From contig NZ_JIAW01000012.1 of NCBI RefSeq assembly GCF_000620625.1, positions 62,001-126,000 on the forward strand: a DNA stretch of 64,000 bases, in the 5' to 3' direction. This document shows, in pieces, positions 17,201 to 24,788 of the stretch. The first letter of the stretch is position 1, and each line of letters starts with the position of its first letter. Under the pieces are notes generated by a model that was given only the letters and a program-made list of their open reading frames with translations, ran no database searches and was not told where the DNA came from. The translations under genes were made by a program, and so were the position numbers. This stretch comes from Mycobacterium sp. URHB0044. Lineage in GTDB: Bacteria > Actinomycetota > Actinomycetes > Mycobacteriales > Mycobacteriaceae.

Positions 17201-18583
17201 GACTCCCGCGGCGAAGGTGCCCACCACGGTCCCGGTGAGCGTGTCGATCACTGTGACGGTGCCGGCATCGCGGTTCGTGACGTACGCGCGCGTGTTGGTC
17301 GCGGCGACGGCTCCGGCACCGGACACTCCGGGAACGTCGGTACGCACGGCGATCGGAATCGCTCCGATGGGGATGTCGATCTGAACGGGCACCGTGGTGG
17401 TGCCGTCCGATGCGGTGATGGTCATGGCGATCGTGTCAGCCTGCGCGGTGGCGCCGGCGAGGATTCGTTGCGCCGTCGTGGGGGTGTAGGTGAACGTTGC
17501 GGTGGTGGAGTTGTAGACCAAGGTTCCGACGGTCGGTTTGGCCGTCAGCGTGAAGGTGACCTTGGCGCCCTCCGCGTCGGAGCCAACGAGTCGGCCCGTC
17601 ACGGCGCCCGTCGTCGGATTGGGGGTCGTGAAGACGGCCTGAGCGGTCGGGGGTTCGTTTACGACGGCCGTGCTCACGGTTTGGGCGGCAGCCATCTGCA
17701 GGGTCCCCGCGTCGGCCGTCGGAGCAGTGGTCGGACCCACCTCGCGGCGCGCCGCTGCGAGGAACATCCACGCCAGCGGCGACTCGGTCCACCCGCGTTG
17801 CAGTGCCGCGAGGAACTCCGAGAAGACCGGCGTGACGATGTTTCTCAAGACCGTCGTGATGGTCGTTTCGATCGGGTTCTGCGCTGGGGGAGCCGCGGCG
17901 GTCGGCGCCGTGGCGACCGCGAGTTCCGTCGCGGTGATCGTGCCGGCGGCTGGCGCGGACCCGCTCGTCGGGGAGACCGGTGGGGTCACATCGTCAACGG
18001 CAGTGGTGCCGCCGCCGGAGGTCTGCGCGGCAATCGACGTGGTCGGCTGTGGCGCGGGGTCCGATGCCGCTGCCGCTCCCGACGGCCTCCCGCTGTCGTT
18101 GGAGTGTGACGGCGAGGCCACCGCAGTGGGCTTGGGGGTCGATGGGTCGGGCTCCGGGGCCGATGCGTCGGGCACGGTTTCCTCGGGCGCGTCGGATTGT
18201 CCCTCGGTGTCGTCGGTGGACGCGTCCTCTGGAGTCGGCCCGCCATCGTGCGTCGACGCGGTGGCACCTCCCGAGGATGACACCGTGACGCCGGGTGCCA
18301 CCTCGACGGTCGTGGACGACCCCTTGCCGGCGTCCCTGGTCGCCGGTGTCGTCGGGGCCGATGGCGAGGCGCCCGTCCCGCCGGGCTGTGTGGCTGTTTC
18401 GCCGGCGGTCGACGGGCTCGACGTGTCGGTGCTGCCTTCGGCGCCCTGACTGCCCACCGACGGTGAGTCGGTCGTCGTGTCGGGGTTCGCCCACGCGATT
18501 CCCGCGGGTGCGGCGATGGCGGAGCCCACGCCCAGAGCGACTGCGAGGGCACCAATTCGGCCCACGAAATTACCGTATTTCAA
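14201..18583 (-). CDS. Giant secreted repeat protein with C-terminal glycoside-hydrolase-like domain (copy 2)
   Basis: About 1,460 aa, with the same architecture and clear identity to copy 1 throughout. The signal peptide is almost identical (YGNFVGRIGALAVALG shared), the Ser/Thr/Pro linker has diverged, and the propeller, four TYTPT repeats and catalytic-like domain are well kept. TTG 18583 is chosen to match copy 1 (xYGN start); TTG 18592 in frame is an alternative. WNEPN holds Glu1258 and ATEYGQP holds Glu1376, so both putative catalytic acids are retained and both copies may be active. The stop is the same QNVL end as in copy 1. The most variable parts are the low-complexity linker and the specificity-determining loops of the barrel. 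Confidence 0.8.
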   Translation of the reverse strand: MKYGNFVGRIGALAVALGVGSAIAAPAGIAWANPDTTTDSPSVGSQGAEGSTDTSSPSTAGETATQPGGTGASPSAPTTPATRDAGKGSSTTVEVAPGVTVSSSGGATASTHDGGPTPEDASTDDTEGQSDAPEETVPDASAPEPDPSTPKPTAVASPSHSNDSGRPSGAAAASDPAPQPTTSIAAQTSGGGTTAVDDVTPPVSPTSGSAPAAGTITATELAVATAPTAAAPPAQNPIETTITTVLRNIVTPVFSEFLAALQRGWTESPLAWMFLAAARREVGPTTAPTADAGTLQMAAAQTVSTAVVNEPPTAQAVFTTPNPTTGAVTGRLVGSDAEGAKVTFTLTAKPTVGTLVYNSTTATFTYTPTTAQRILAGATAQADTIAMTITASDGTTTVPVQIDIPIGAIPIAVRTDVPGVSGAGAVAATNTRAYVTNRDAGTVTVIDTLTGTVVGTFAAGVAPDGIAVKQTGTRLYVSSSTNNTVTVIDTATGAVKATIAVATPSALTMSPSGGVVYVTNYDTATVTRISTSTNKIDATIKLPIGSHPTGIAVSPDTTKIYVTSTTETGATTVLVFASSSRTAAVIGGLSSSATGLVVSPDNSKLYVSAADGSVTVIDVKTRAVVRTIQVGGVPTGVAISKDGTTIVVTDDAGRVAAFDASSGTMLDDVATRGTSGPLSQRPAAAISPDGTELYVTDYDTGVVHVVSLTAPNARPTAGTPTTGVPSTTSGAITGTVGVTDADGDPLTYSVSGAPTKGKVVLNANGTFTYTPTAAARHAASAVNAPSTVTGDSFTVTVSDGRRGVVTTTITVAISPTNKVPTVSTTVGTPNSSTGVVTGSVKGTDGDYDVVTYTPTAPAKGTVTFTATGGFTYTPTAAARHAAMKPGATTADKQDAFTVTVADGHGGVVTVTVAVKISPANAAPTGGSGTVTQTDPRTGVVTGNLSAVDLDGDALTYTAATPKKGTLVIGANGRFTYTPTVAARDAASAEDATAASKAEAIAITVTDGYGGTATFTLTVSIEPYPPGNRPPGNGHATVATSTSAIGTVTGTVSATDPEGDPLTYTVTGGPTKGVVTLNPTTGAFSYTPTVDARYTALVTPGVDIDTFTVTVSDGLGGTTVMTVGITIAPPSATAVDQRPTNVAIHAPDLLFYSQTDLNRALQALQDNGIDTVRVMIPWAAVEPLPGWYDWSAVDRVVNSATLRGIKVLGILNSTPIWAIAPGTLPISGQPNDPAQFANFARLVATRYKGKVANYEVWNEPNGIQFWMPTPNAAQYTTLLKAAYTAIKTADPNAMVIGGVVGATLDWPGLTVNPVRFISEMYAAGAAGYFDALSFHPYLYNNPFSQGSAYDSPLNQAKRIYALMVANGDGNKKIWATEYGQPSSVVSEANQASFTGDFLRTWRDLPFAGPAFLHTLLDTTGSDPVEASMGLFHPDWTPKPVLATVVQVIAENNAIEAAQNVL

Positions 18584-18974
18584 CGTCCCCAACCCCCAAG
18601 GCCAGTACTCACCGCCCCGCGGGCGCGATCGCGCTCGCAGGTCAGATCCTTGAATAAAGCTGTTGACGTCGAGGTCAGTTTAGCGCTTGGGTGAGCATTG
18701 CTACAGGGCAATCAAAAATATTTGCCCAGCGCTCGAAATGGCGTTCTTTATGCAGCTCAAGGCCTTGAGCGCCGAGCTACCCTTCGTTTCTAAATTTGTT
18801 TGCTCATGTACGTTTATTCGACGCCGTCGTCAAATAGGTTCACGAGCACCACCGAGACGGCGGGATCGTGGTGTGGCAACGGTTCGCTAACCAAACGATC
18901 GTGAAACGACGGGTGGCGACACGGTTAACTACGCTAAGCGCGGGAATCACTCCTCCCGGTACCGAGAGGCTGAT
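18584..18974. other. Divergent intergenic region, promoter of giant gene copy 2 and PAP2 gene
   Basis: A 391-bp region between divergent genes. The half nearest copy 2 repeats the blocks found upstream of copy 1 (18663-18682 and 18787-18803). The other half should hold the PAP2 promoter, but I see no clear -35/-10 pair. No gene is seen. Confidence 0.5.
18663..18682 (-). promoter_or_regulatory. Conserved palindromic element upstream of giant gene copy 2
   Basis: TTGACGTCGAGGTCAG followed by TTTA matches the palindrome at 13928-13947 in 18 of 20 positions, at nearly the same distance from the start codon. One arm has lost perfect symmetry. Probably the same regulator or sigma factor controls both giant genes. 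Confidence 0.5.
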
Positions 18975-20105
18975 GTGTCCGCAATTGACGAGCAACCGCC
19001 GATCGTCTTGACGCGCGCCGAGGATTCCAGTTCGGCGCGTGAGCGACGGCTGACGATCGTGCGGTGGGCGGCGGTCGTCGCATGGGCTGCTGCGGTGATC
19101 TACCGGACGGTGACCGATGGATTCGCGTTCAACCGAGAACTGTTGTTGCTGTACATCGCGACGGGCCTGTTGGCGGCGAGCGTCGGCCGCGGCCGACGCA
19201 TGCTGTACGTCATCCGCGACTGGCTGCCATTCGCGTTGGTGTTGCTCGCCTATGACCTGAGCAGGGGAGCGGCGACGCTGATCGGCCGGCCGACGCTGTG
19301 GCATTGGCAGGTCGACGCCGACCGCTGGCTGTTCTTCGGAACGATGCCGACGGTGTGGTTGCAGGAGCGGCTGAAACTGTCCCAGCCGCCGTGGTGGGAA
19401 GTGGTGATCAGCTCCGTTTACATGTCGTTCTTCATCCTGCCGTACATCGTGGCGGGCGTGCTGTGGCTGCGTAATCGGGAGGAATGGAAGGCGTTCGTCC
19501 GGCTGTTCGTCGGGCTGTCCTTCAGCGCGCTGATCATCTACGCGCTGCTGCCCGCCGCACCGCCGTGGGCTGCCGCGCGATGCACGGCCGGTGACGTGGC
19601 CGACGGTCCGTCCGGCCCCGCGTGCATGTTTCGTTCCGCAAGGGGTGTGCCCGACGGCGGCCTCCTCGGTGCGATGCAGACCAGTCAAGGTGGCGCGAAC
19701 GCATGGGTGGAGCGGATCGTCGCCCGCGGCTGGGGCAAGCTGAATCTGCACTCCGCCACCGCGCTCATCGACCAGGGGCAGTCCAGCGTCAACCTCGTCG
19801 CGGCCATTCCGTCACTACATGCGGGGATGACGGCGGCGGTGGCGGCGTTCCTCTGGCACCGCGTGTATCGCGGGTGGCGGCCGGTGCTGGTGGCCTACGT
19901 ACTCGTCATGGCGTTCACGCTGGTCTATACCGCCGAGCACTTCGTCGTCGACATCCTGCTGGGCTGGGCGTTCGCCGCGATCGTCGTCGTCGTGATCAAC
20001 CGGTACGACGCGTGGCGGCGGCGACGGGTGAGTACCGGCGCCGAAGACCTGGCGGAGGAGTCGTTCGCCGGCAGGCCGAACGAGTGGACGGCACCTACCG
20101 TGTAG
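18975..20105 (+). CDS. PAP2-superfamily membrane phosphatase/phosphotransferase
   Basis: A 376-aa multi-pass membrane protein, GTG start, related to the PAP2/Aur1-Ipt1 group that transfers or removes phosphate on lipid head groups. The catalytic region is near the C-terminus: IPSLHAGMTAAVAAF supplies the SxxH-like motif, and YTAEHFVVDILLGW supplies the second His and Asp. About six helices are seen, with a long outer loop (about 190-260). The C-terminal tail is Arg-rich and cytosolic. The stop overlaps the next start (TAGTG), so it is probably co-transcribed with lpqP. In the M. tuberculosis backbone this gene is not between end and lpqP, so it is an accessory insertion. Confidence 0.75.
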   Translation: MSAIDEQPPIVLTRAEDSSSARERRLTIVRWAAVVAWAAAVIYRTVTDGFAFNRELLLLYIATGLLAASVGRGRRMLYVIRDWLPFALVLLAYDLSRGAATLIGRPTLWHWQVDADRWLFFGTMPTVWLQERLKLSQPPWWEVVISSVYMSFFILPYIVAGVLWLRNREEWKAFVRLFVGLSFSALIIYALLPAAPPWAAARCTAGDVADGPSGPACMFRSARGVPDGGLLGAMQTSQGGANAWVERIVARGWGKLNLHSATALIDQGQSSVNLVAAIPSLHAGMTAAVAAFLWHRVYRGWRPVLVAYVLVMAFTLVYTAEHFVVDILLGWAFAAIVVVVINRYDAWRRRRVSTGAEDLAEESFAGRPNEWTAPTV

Positions 20106-20956
20106 TGGTGGTTGCCCGACTGACCGTCTTGGTCGTGATGCTTCTCGCGGTCGCCGGCTGTGCGACGCCCGGTTGGGCCGCGCCGCCCACGTTTACCGAG
20201 GGCTCGACGGCCCACTCGATGAGGATCGGCGGGCTGGATCGCGACTACCGGCTCTACATCCCTGCCGGTGTGGAGTCTCCCGCTCCGCTGGTGGTAATGC
20301 TGCACGGTGGCTTCGGCAGCGCTGAGCAGGCCGAAAGATCCTACGGTTGGCGCGAATTGGCCGATCGTGCGAAATTCGTGGTGGCCTACCCCGACGGTGT
20401 CGGCCGCGCGTGGAACGTCAACGGCTGCTGCGGGCGCCCGGCACGGCAGAACGTCGACGACGTCGGTTTCGTCGGCGCCGTGGTGCGCGACATCGCCACG
20501 AACGTCCCCATCGATCCCGACCGCGTCTATGCAACCGGCATCAGCAACGGCGGCATGATGACGTACGCGTTGGCCTGCAATACGGATCTGTTCGCGGCGA
20601 TCGGGCCCGATGCCGCGACCCAGCTGGACCCATGCGCGTCGCCCCGTCCGACATCGGTAGTGCACGTTCACGGCACTGCGGACCGGATGATCCGCTTCGA
20701 CGGTCAAGCCGGCGCAGGCTTCGCAAGCATCGACGGTCCTCCGGTCGAGGAGGTCAACGCGTTCTGGCGCGACGTCGACCGCTGTGCTCCGCCGATCGTG
20801 ACCACCGACGGTGCGGTGTCGACGTCCACCGCCGACTGCGCGGGTGGCCGTGGCGTCACGTTGATCACCGTCGACGACGGTGGCCACGACTGGCCGCCGT
20901 TCGCAACGGAGGCACTGTGGCAGTTCTTCGCGAGCCATCCGCGTCAGGCGAGGTAG
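20105..20956 (+). CDS. lpqP: Lipoprotein LpqP, PHB-depolymerase/feruloyl-esterase-like hydrolase
   Basis: A 283-aa secreted lipoprotein starting at GTG 20105, directly overlapping the previous stop. The signal peptide ends in the lipobox LAVAGC. The alpha/beta-hydrolase core has LVVMLHGGFGSAEQ near the oxyanion hole, nucleophile Ser147 in YATGISNGG, Asp in HVHGTADRMIRF, and His in DGGHDWP. This arrangement is that of the esterase/PHB depolymerase family (LpqC/LpqP). The substrate is unknown. The place before fadE8 matches Rv0671. Its 3' end overlaps the convergent cupin gene by 13 bp. Confidence 0.88.
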   Translation: MVVARLTVLVVMLLAVAGCATPGWAAPPTFTEGSTAHSMRIGGLDRDYRLYIPAGVESPAPLVVMLHGGFGSAEQAERSYGWRELADRAKFVVAYPDGVGRAWNVNGCCGRPARQNVDDVGFVGAVVRDIATNVPIDPDRVYATGISNGGMMTYALACNTDLFAAIGPDAATQLDPCASPRPTSVVHVHGTADRMIRFDGQAGAGFASIDGPPVEEVNAFWRDVDRCAPPIVTTDGAVSTSTADCAGGRGVTLITVDDGGHDWPPFATEALWQFFASHPRQAR

Positions 20957-21288
20957 ACCTTGCGCAGCGTCTCGGTCACCGACCAGACCGTCCGCGCGCC
21001 GGCAGCGAGCCGCACCACGTCGCCGACGACCAGCTGAATCGTCTCGCCTCCGTCGGCGAATTCGACCGTGGCAGAACCCGACAGCACCACGAAGACCTCG
21101 TCCGACTCGACGTCGCTCATCACGCCGGGCGTCATCTCCCATACGCCGACTTCGACACCGCCGAACTCGGTCAAGGCGTGGAAGCCGGTCCGTGGTTGGC
21201 CGCTCACCGTCTGATCGGGAGCGACCAGTTGTGGGTCGAGGTCGAGTGCGGTGGCGCGGACGGACGTATTCGGCTTCACCGCAACCAC
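20944..21288 (-). CDS. Small cupin protein
   Basis: A cupin of about 114 aa from GTG 21288; an ATG at 21375 in the same frame would run into the fadE8 start and is less likely. The beta-barrel signature includes TPGVMSDVESDEVFVVLSGSATVEF and VGDVVRLAAGARTVWSVTETLRKVYLA, as in Cupin_3-type proteins. The usual metal His residues are mostly absent (SDVESDE), so it may bind a small ligand rather than act as an enzyme. Divergent from fadE8 and convergent with lpqP. Confidence 0.65.
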   Translation of the reverse strand: MVAVKPNTSVRATALDLDPQLVAPDQTVSGQPRTGFHALTEFGGVEVGVWEMTPGVMSDVESDEVFVVLSGSATVEFADGGETIQLVVGDVVRLAAGARTVWSVTETLRKVYLA

Positions 21289-21326
21289 AATGCCCGCTGA
21301 CGGCGTCCAGCACCGTGTTACGACTC

Positions 21327-21354
21327 TTGTGCGACTGTCGAAAAACTGTAACAT
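21327..21354 (+). promoter_or_regulatory. Leaderless promoter of fadE8
   Basis: A -35-like TTGTGC (21327-21332), a 16-bp spacer and a -10-like TAACAT (21349-21354) lie only six bases before ATG 21361. No Shine-Dalgarno sequence precedes the ATG, so the mRNA is probably leaderless, which is common in mycobacteria. The short CGACTGTCG palindrome in the spacer could bind a regulator. Confidence 0.45.
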
Positions 21355-21360
21355 CGGGGC

Positions 21361-22989
21361 ATGGCAGATACGCACGTCGTCACCAATCAGGCCCCGCTGC
21401 TGGAGAACTACAACCCGGCCACGTCACCGGTACTCACCGAGGCGCTGATCCGCGAGGGTGGCCAATGGGGCCTCGAAGAGGTAACCGAACTCGGTGCCTT
21501 GTCGGGTGGCAGTCAAGCGCAACGCTGGGGTGAACTCGCCGACCGCAACCAGCCGATCCTGCGCACCCACGATCGCTACGGCCACCGCATCGACGAGGTC
21601 GAGTACGACCCCGCCTACCACGAACTGATGACGGTCGCGGTGGCCAACGGGTTGCACGCCGCACCGTGGGCCGACGAGCGTGCCGGTGCCCACGTGGTGC
21701 GTGCCGCGAAGACCTCGGTGTGGACACCGGAGCCCGGCCACATCTGTCCGATCTCGATGACCTACGCCGTCGTTCCCGCGCTGCGGCACAACCCCGAACT
21801 GGCGGCGATCTACGAGCCGCTGCTGACCAGCCGGACCTACGATCCCGAGCTCCGGGTGCCGACCACCAAGGCCGGTATCACCGCCGGGATGTCGATGACC
21901 GAGAAGCAGGGTGGCTCCGACGTCCGCGCCGGCACCACCGAGGCCACCCCCAACGGCGACGGCAGTTACCGCCTCACCGGGCACAAGTGGTTCACCTCGG
22001 CCCCGATGTGCGACGTGTTCTTGGTGTTGGCCCAAGCTCCCGGCGGATTGAGCTGCTTCTTCCTGCCGCGTGTGCTGCCCGACGGCACCCGCAACCGAAT
22101 GTTCTTGCAGCGCTTGAAGGACAAGCTCGGCAACCACGCCAACGCGTCGAGCGAGGTCGAGTACGACGGCGCGACGGCGTGGCTGGTCGGCGAGGAGGGG
22201 CGCGGCGTCCCGACCATCATCGAGATGGTCAACCTCACGCGACTGGACTGCACCCTGGGCAGTGCCACCAGCATGCGCAGCGGCCTCACTCGCGCCATCC
22301 ACCATGCGCAGCACCGAAAGGCGTTCGGCGCGTACCTGATCGACCAACCGCTCATGCGCAACGTGCTCGCCGACCTGGCGGTCGAGGCCGAGGCGGCCAC
22401 CATGCTGGCCATGCGGATGGCCGGTGCTACCGACCACGCGGTGCGCGGCGACGAGCGCGAGACGCTGCTGCGCCGGATCGGTCTGGCCGCCGCCAAGTAC
22501 TGGGTGTGCAAGCGAGCGACCCCGCACGCCGCCGAGGCTATGGAGTGCCTTGGCGGCAACGGCTACGTCGAGGAGTCCGGCATGCCGCGGCTCTACCGCG
22601 AGGCGCCGCTGATGGGAATCTGGGAAGGTTCCGGCAACGTCAGTGCGCTGGACACGTTGCGCGCCATGGCAACCCGGCCGGAATGCATTGACGTCCTGTT
22701 CGACGAGCTGGCCCGCACCGCCGGCCAGGATCCGCGGCTGGACTCCCACGTGACGTCTCTGCGCGCGGAACTCGACGACCTCGAGACCATCCAGTACCGC
22801 GCACGCAAGGTGGCCGAGGACATCTCGCTGGCCCTGCAGGGGTCGCTGCTGGTCCGGCACGGGCACCCGGCCGTCGCCGAGGCCTTCCTGGCCAGCCGGC
22901 TCGGCGGTCAGTGGGGCGGTGCGTTCGGCACGCTGCCCACCGGACTGGACCTCGCGCCCATCATCGAGCGGGCGTTGGTCAAGGGATGA
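21361..22989 (+). CDS. fadE8: Acyl-CoA dehydrogenase, AidB-like
   Basis: A 542-aa flavoprotein of the acyl-CoA dehydrogenase superfamily, in the long AidB-like branch. FAD-binding and active-site regions visible are GMSMTEKQGGSDVRAGTTEA (split by one loop from HKWFTSAPMCDVFLV) and the C-terminal MECLGGNGYVEESGMPRLYREAP with IWEGSGNV. Length matches fadE8 (Rv0672). AidB-type proteins act in beta-oxidation-like dehydrogenation or in nucleic-acid protection; the neighbours echA4 and echA5 favour acyl-CoA metabolism. Followed by echA4 after an intergenic hairpin. Confidence 0.9.
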   Translation: MADTHVVTNQAPLLENYNPATSPVLTEALIREGGQWGLEEVTELGALSGGSQAQRWGELADRNQPILRTHDRYGHRIDEVEYDPAYHELMTVAVANGLHAAPWADERAGAHVVRAAKTSVWTPEPGHICPISMTYAVVPALRHNPELAAIYEPLLTSRTYDPELRVPTTKAGITAGMSMTEKQGGSDVRAGTTEATPNGDGSYRLTGHKWFTSAPMCDVFLVLAQAPGGLSCFFLPRVLPDGTRNRMFLQRLKDKLGNHANASSEVEYDGATAWLVGEEGRGVPTIIEMVNLTRLDCTLGSATSMRSGLTRAIHHAQHRKAFGAYLIDQPLMRNVLADLAVEAEAATMLAMRMAGATDHAVRGDERETLLRRIGLAAAKYWVCKRATPHAAEAMECLGGNGYVEESGMPRLYREAPLMGIWEGSGNVSALDTLRAMATRPECIDVLFDELARTAGQDPRLDSHVTSLRAELDDLETIQYRARKVAEDISLALQGSLLVRHGHPAVAEAFLASRLGGQWGGAFGTLPTGLDLAPIIERALVKG

Positions 22990-22999
22990 CTTCTACGGC

Positions 23000-23057
23000 C
23001 GAGCAGACGCAAATGTCCCCCAAAGTGCCCGTTTTGGGGGACATTTGCGTCTGCTCG
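23000..23057. repeat. 25-bp perfect inverted repeat hairpin
   Basis: Two 25-base arms (23000-23024 and 23033-23057) are exact reverse complements around an 8-base loop, centred on runs of five C and five G. The element lies 11 bp after the fadE8 stop and 21 bp before the echA4 start. Such hairpins beginning GAGCAGACGCAAA recur in mycobacterial intergenic regions, from general memory. There is no T-run, so it may slow or process the transcript rather than end it. Confidence 0.85.
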
Positions 23058-23077
23058 CGGGGGAAGGTGACCACCAT

Positions 23078-24016
23078 ATGACGCACGCCATCAGGCCCGT
23101 CGACTTCGACGATCTGAAGACCATGACGTACGAGGTCACCGACCGGGTCGCGAGGATCACCTTCAACCGCCCCGAGAGGGGTAACGCGATCGTCGCCGAC
23201 ACGCCACTGGAGTTGTCGGCGTTGGTCGAGCGCGCCGATCTCGATCCGAACGTTCACGTGATCCTGGTGTCCGGCCGGGGCGAGGGATTCTGCTCCGGAT
23301 TCGACCTCTCCGCCTATGCCGAGGGCTCGTCGTCCGCGGGCGGTGGCAGCCCGTACAGGGACACCGTGCTCTCCGGGAAGACACAGGCCATCAACCACCT
23401 GCCCGATCAGCCGTGGGATCCGATGATCGACTATCAGATGATGAGCCGGTTCGTGCGGGGCTTCTCCAGCCTCATGCACGCCGACAAGCCCACGGTGGTC
23501 AAGATTCACGGCTATTGCGTCGCCGGCGGCACCGACATCGCCCTGCACGCCGACCAGGTGATCGCGGCCGCGGACGCCAAGATCGGCTATCCGCCGATGC
23601 GGGTGTGGGGTGTGCCCGCCGCCGGACTGTGGGCACACCGCCTCGGTGATCAGCGCGCGAAACGTCTTCTGTTCACCGGGGATTGCATCACCGGCACGCA
23701 GGCCGCCGAGTGGGGTCTGGCGATCGAGGCGCCCGAACCGGCCGACCTGGACGAGCGCACCGAACGGCTCGTCGAGCGCATCGCGGCGATGCCGGTCAAC
23801 CAGTTGATCATGGCGAAGCTGGCGCTCACCACGGCACTGCTGCAGCAGGGCGTGGCGACCAGCCGGATGGTCAGTACCGTCTTCGACGGCGTCGCGCGGC
23901 ACACGCCGGAAGGACATGCGTTCGTCGCCGAGTCGCGCGAGCACGGCTTCAGGGACGCCGTGCGCAACCGTGACGAACCGTTCGGCGACGCGGGCCGCAA
24001 GACGTCCGGGGTATAG
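23078..24016 (+). CDS. echA4: Enoyl-CoA hydratase/isomerase family
   Basis: A 312-aa crotonase-fold protein, ATG 23078 after GGGAAGG; length equals M. tuberculosis EchA4 (Rv0673). The crotonase signature starts at FNRPERGNAI. The first oxyanion-hole segment is VSGRGEGFCSGFDLSAYAEG, and the second is KIHGYCVAGGTDIALHADQVIAA. A long insertion (about 90-135) is typical of this mycobacterial branch. At the positions of the two catalytic Glu of classic hydratases I see no clear pair, so the exact reaction (hydratase, isomerase or other) is open. Probably co-transcribed with the PaaX-like regulator and echA5. Confidence 0.85.
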   Translation: MTHAIRPVDFDDLKTMTYEVTDRVARITFNRPERGNAIVADTPLELSALVERADLDPNVHVILVSGRGEGFCSGFDLSAYAEGSSSAGGGSPYRDTVLSGKTQAINHLPDQPWDPMIDYQMMSRFVRGFSSLMHADKPTVVKIHGYCVAGGTDIALHADQVIAAADAKIGYPPMRVWGVPAAGLWAHRLGDQRAKRLLFTGDCITGTQAAEWGLAIEAPEPADLDERTERLVERIAAMPVNQLIMAKLALTTALLQQGVATSRMVSTVFDGVARHTPEGHAFVAESREHGFRDAVRNRDEPFGDAGRKTSGV

Positions 24017-24020
24017 CCCG

Positions 24021-24788
24021 ATGCCCAAGCCCGATGCAGGGAAGCGCGGTGCCCCTGGCGTCGCGCTGTCTCGGCTGACGGCGCGTTCGGTGGTGCTCAG
24101 CGTGCTGCTCGGCGCTCATCCGGCGTGGGCGTCGGCGAGCGGACTGATCAGGCTGACAGCCGATTTCGGCATCAAGGAGCCGACACTGCGGGTGGCGCTG
24201 ACCCGGATGGTCGGCGCGGGTGATCTGGTCCGGTCGGCCGACGGCTACCGGCTCTCCGAGCGGCTGCTGGCCCGGCAGCGGCGCCAGGACGATGCGCTGG
24301 ACCCCCGGCTGCGAGCCTGGGACGGCACCTGGACGACATTGGTGATCACCAGCGTGGGCACCGACGCCAAGACCCGGGCGCTGCTTCGAAGCACGTTGCA
24401 AGACAAGCGGTTCGGCGAGCTGCGCGAGGGTGTTTGGATGCGGCCTGCCAACCTCGAGCTGGACCTGACCGACGCGCTGCGCAACCGGGTGCGCGTGTTG
24501 GCGGCGCGCGACGATGATCCGGTCGGGCTGACCGCGCGGCTGTGGGACCTGCCCGCCTGGGCGGCATCCGGACATCGGCTGCTTGCCGACATGTCCGCTG
24601 CCGGCGACGTTCCGCAGCGCTTCGCCGCCGCGGCGGGCATGGTTCGGCACCTCCTGACCGACCCGGTGCTACCCCAGGAACTTCTGCCCGACGACTGGCC
24701 GGGCGCCCAGCTGCGCTCGGTCTACCACGACTTCGCCACCGAATTGGCGGCACGGCGAGACGACACCGAACTGATGGAGGCGACGTGA
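24021..24788 (+). CDS. PaaX-family transcriptional regulator
   Basis: A 255-aa protein like Rv0674. The N-terminal winged helix (about 15-75) contains SVVLSVLLGAHPAWASASGLI and the ELxIKEPTLRVALTRMVGAGDL recognition region. The PaaX-type C-terminal domain follows, with LRAWDGTWTTLVITS and LWDLPAWAASG. PaaX proteins repress phenylacetate or other acyl-CoA pathways and are released by the CoA ester. It lies between two crotonase genes and overlaps echA5 by 4 bp, so it probably controls this fatty-acid-like module. Confidence 0.87.
   Translation: MPKPDAGKRGAPGVALSRLTARSVVLSVLLGAHPAWASASGLIRLTADFGIKEPTLRVALTRMVGAGDLVRSADGYRLSERLLARQRRQDDALDPRLRAWDGTWTTLVITSVGTDAKTRALLRSTLQDKRFGELREGVWMRPANLELDLTDALRNRVRVLAARDDDPVGLTARLWDLPAWAASGHRLLADMSAAGDVPQRFAAAAGMVRHLLTDPVLPQELLPDDWPGAQLRSVYHDFATELAARRDDTELMEAT

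Noticed and set aside
9552..18583. CRISPR array or tandem DNA repeats in the giant genes
   Set aside because: The repeats are protein-level domains of about 90-100 residues within an open frame and lack short identical repeats with unique spacers.
21424..22866. Minus-strand frame of about 480 codons opposite fadE8
   Set aside because: Antisense shadow of a high-G+C gene; fadE8 has the full acyl-CoA dehydrogenase pattern.
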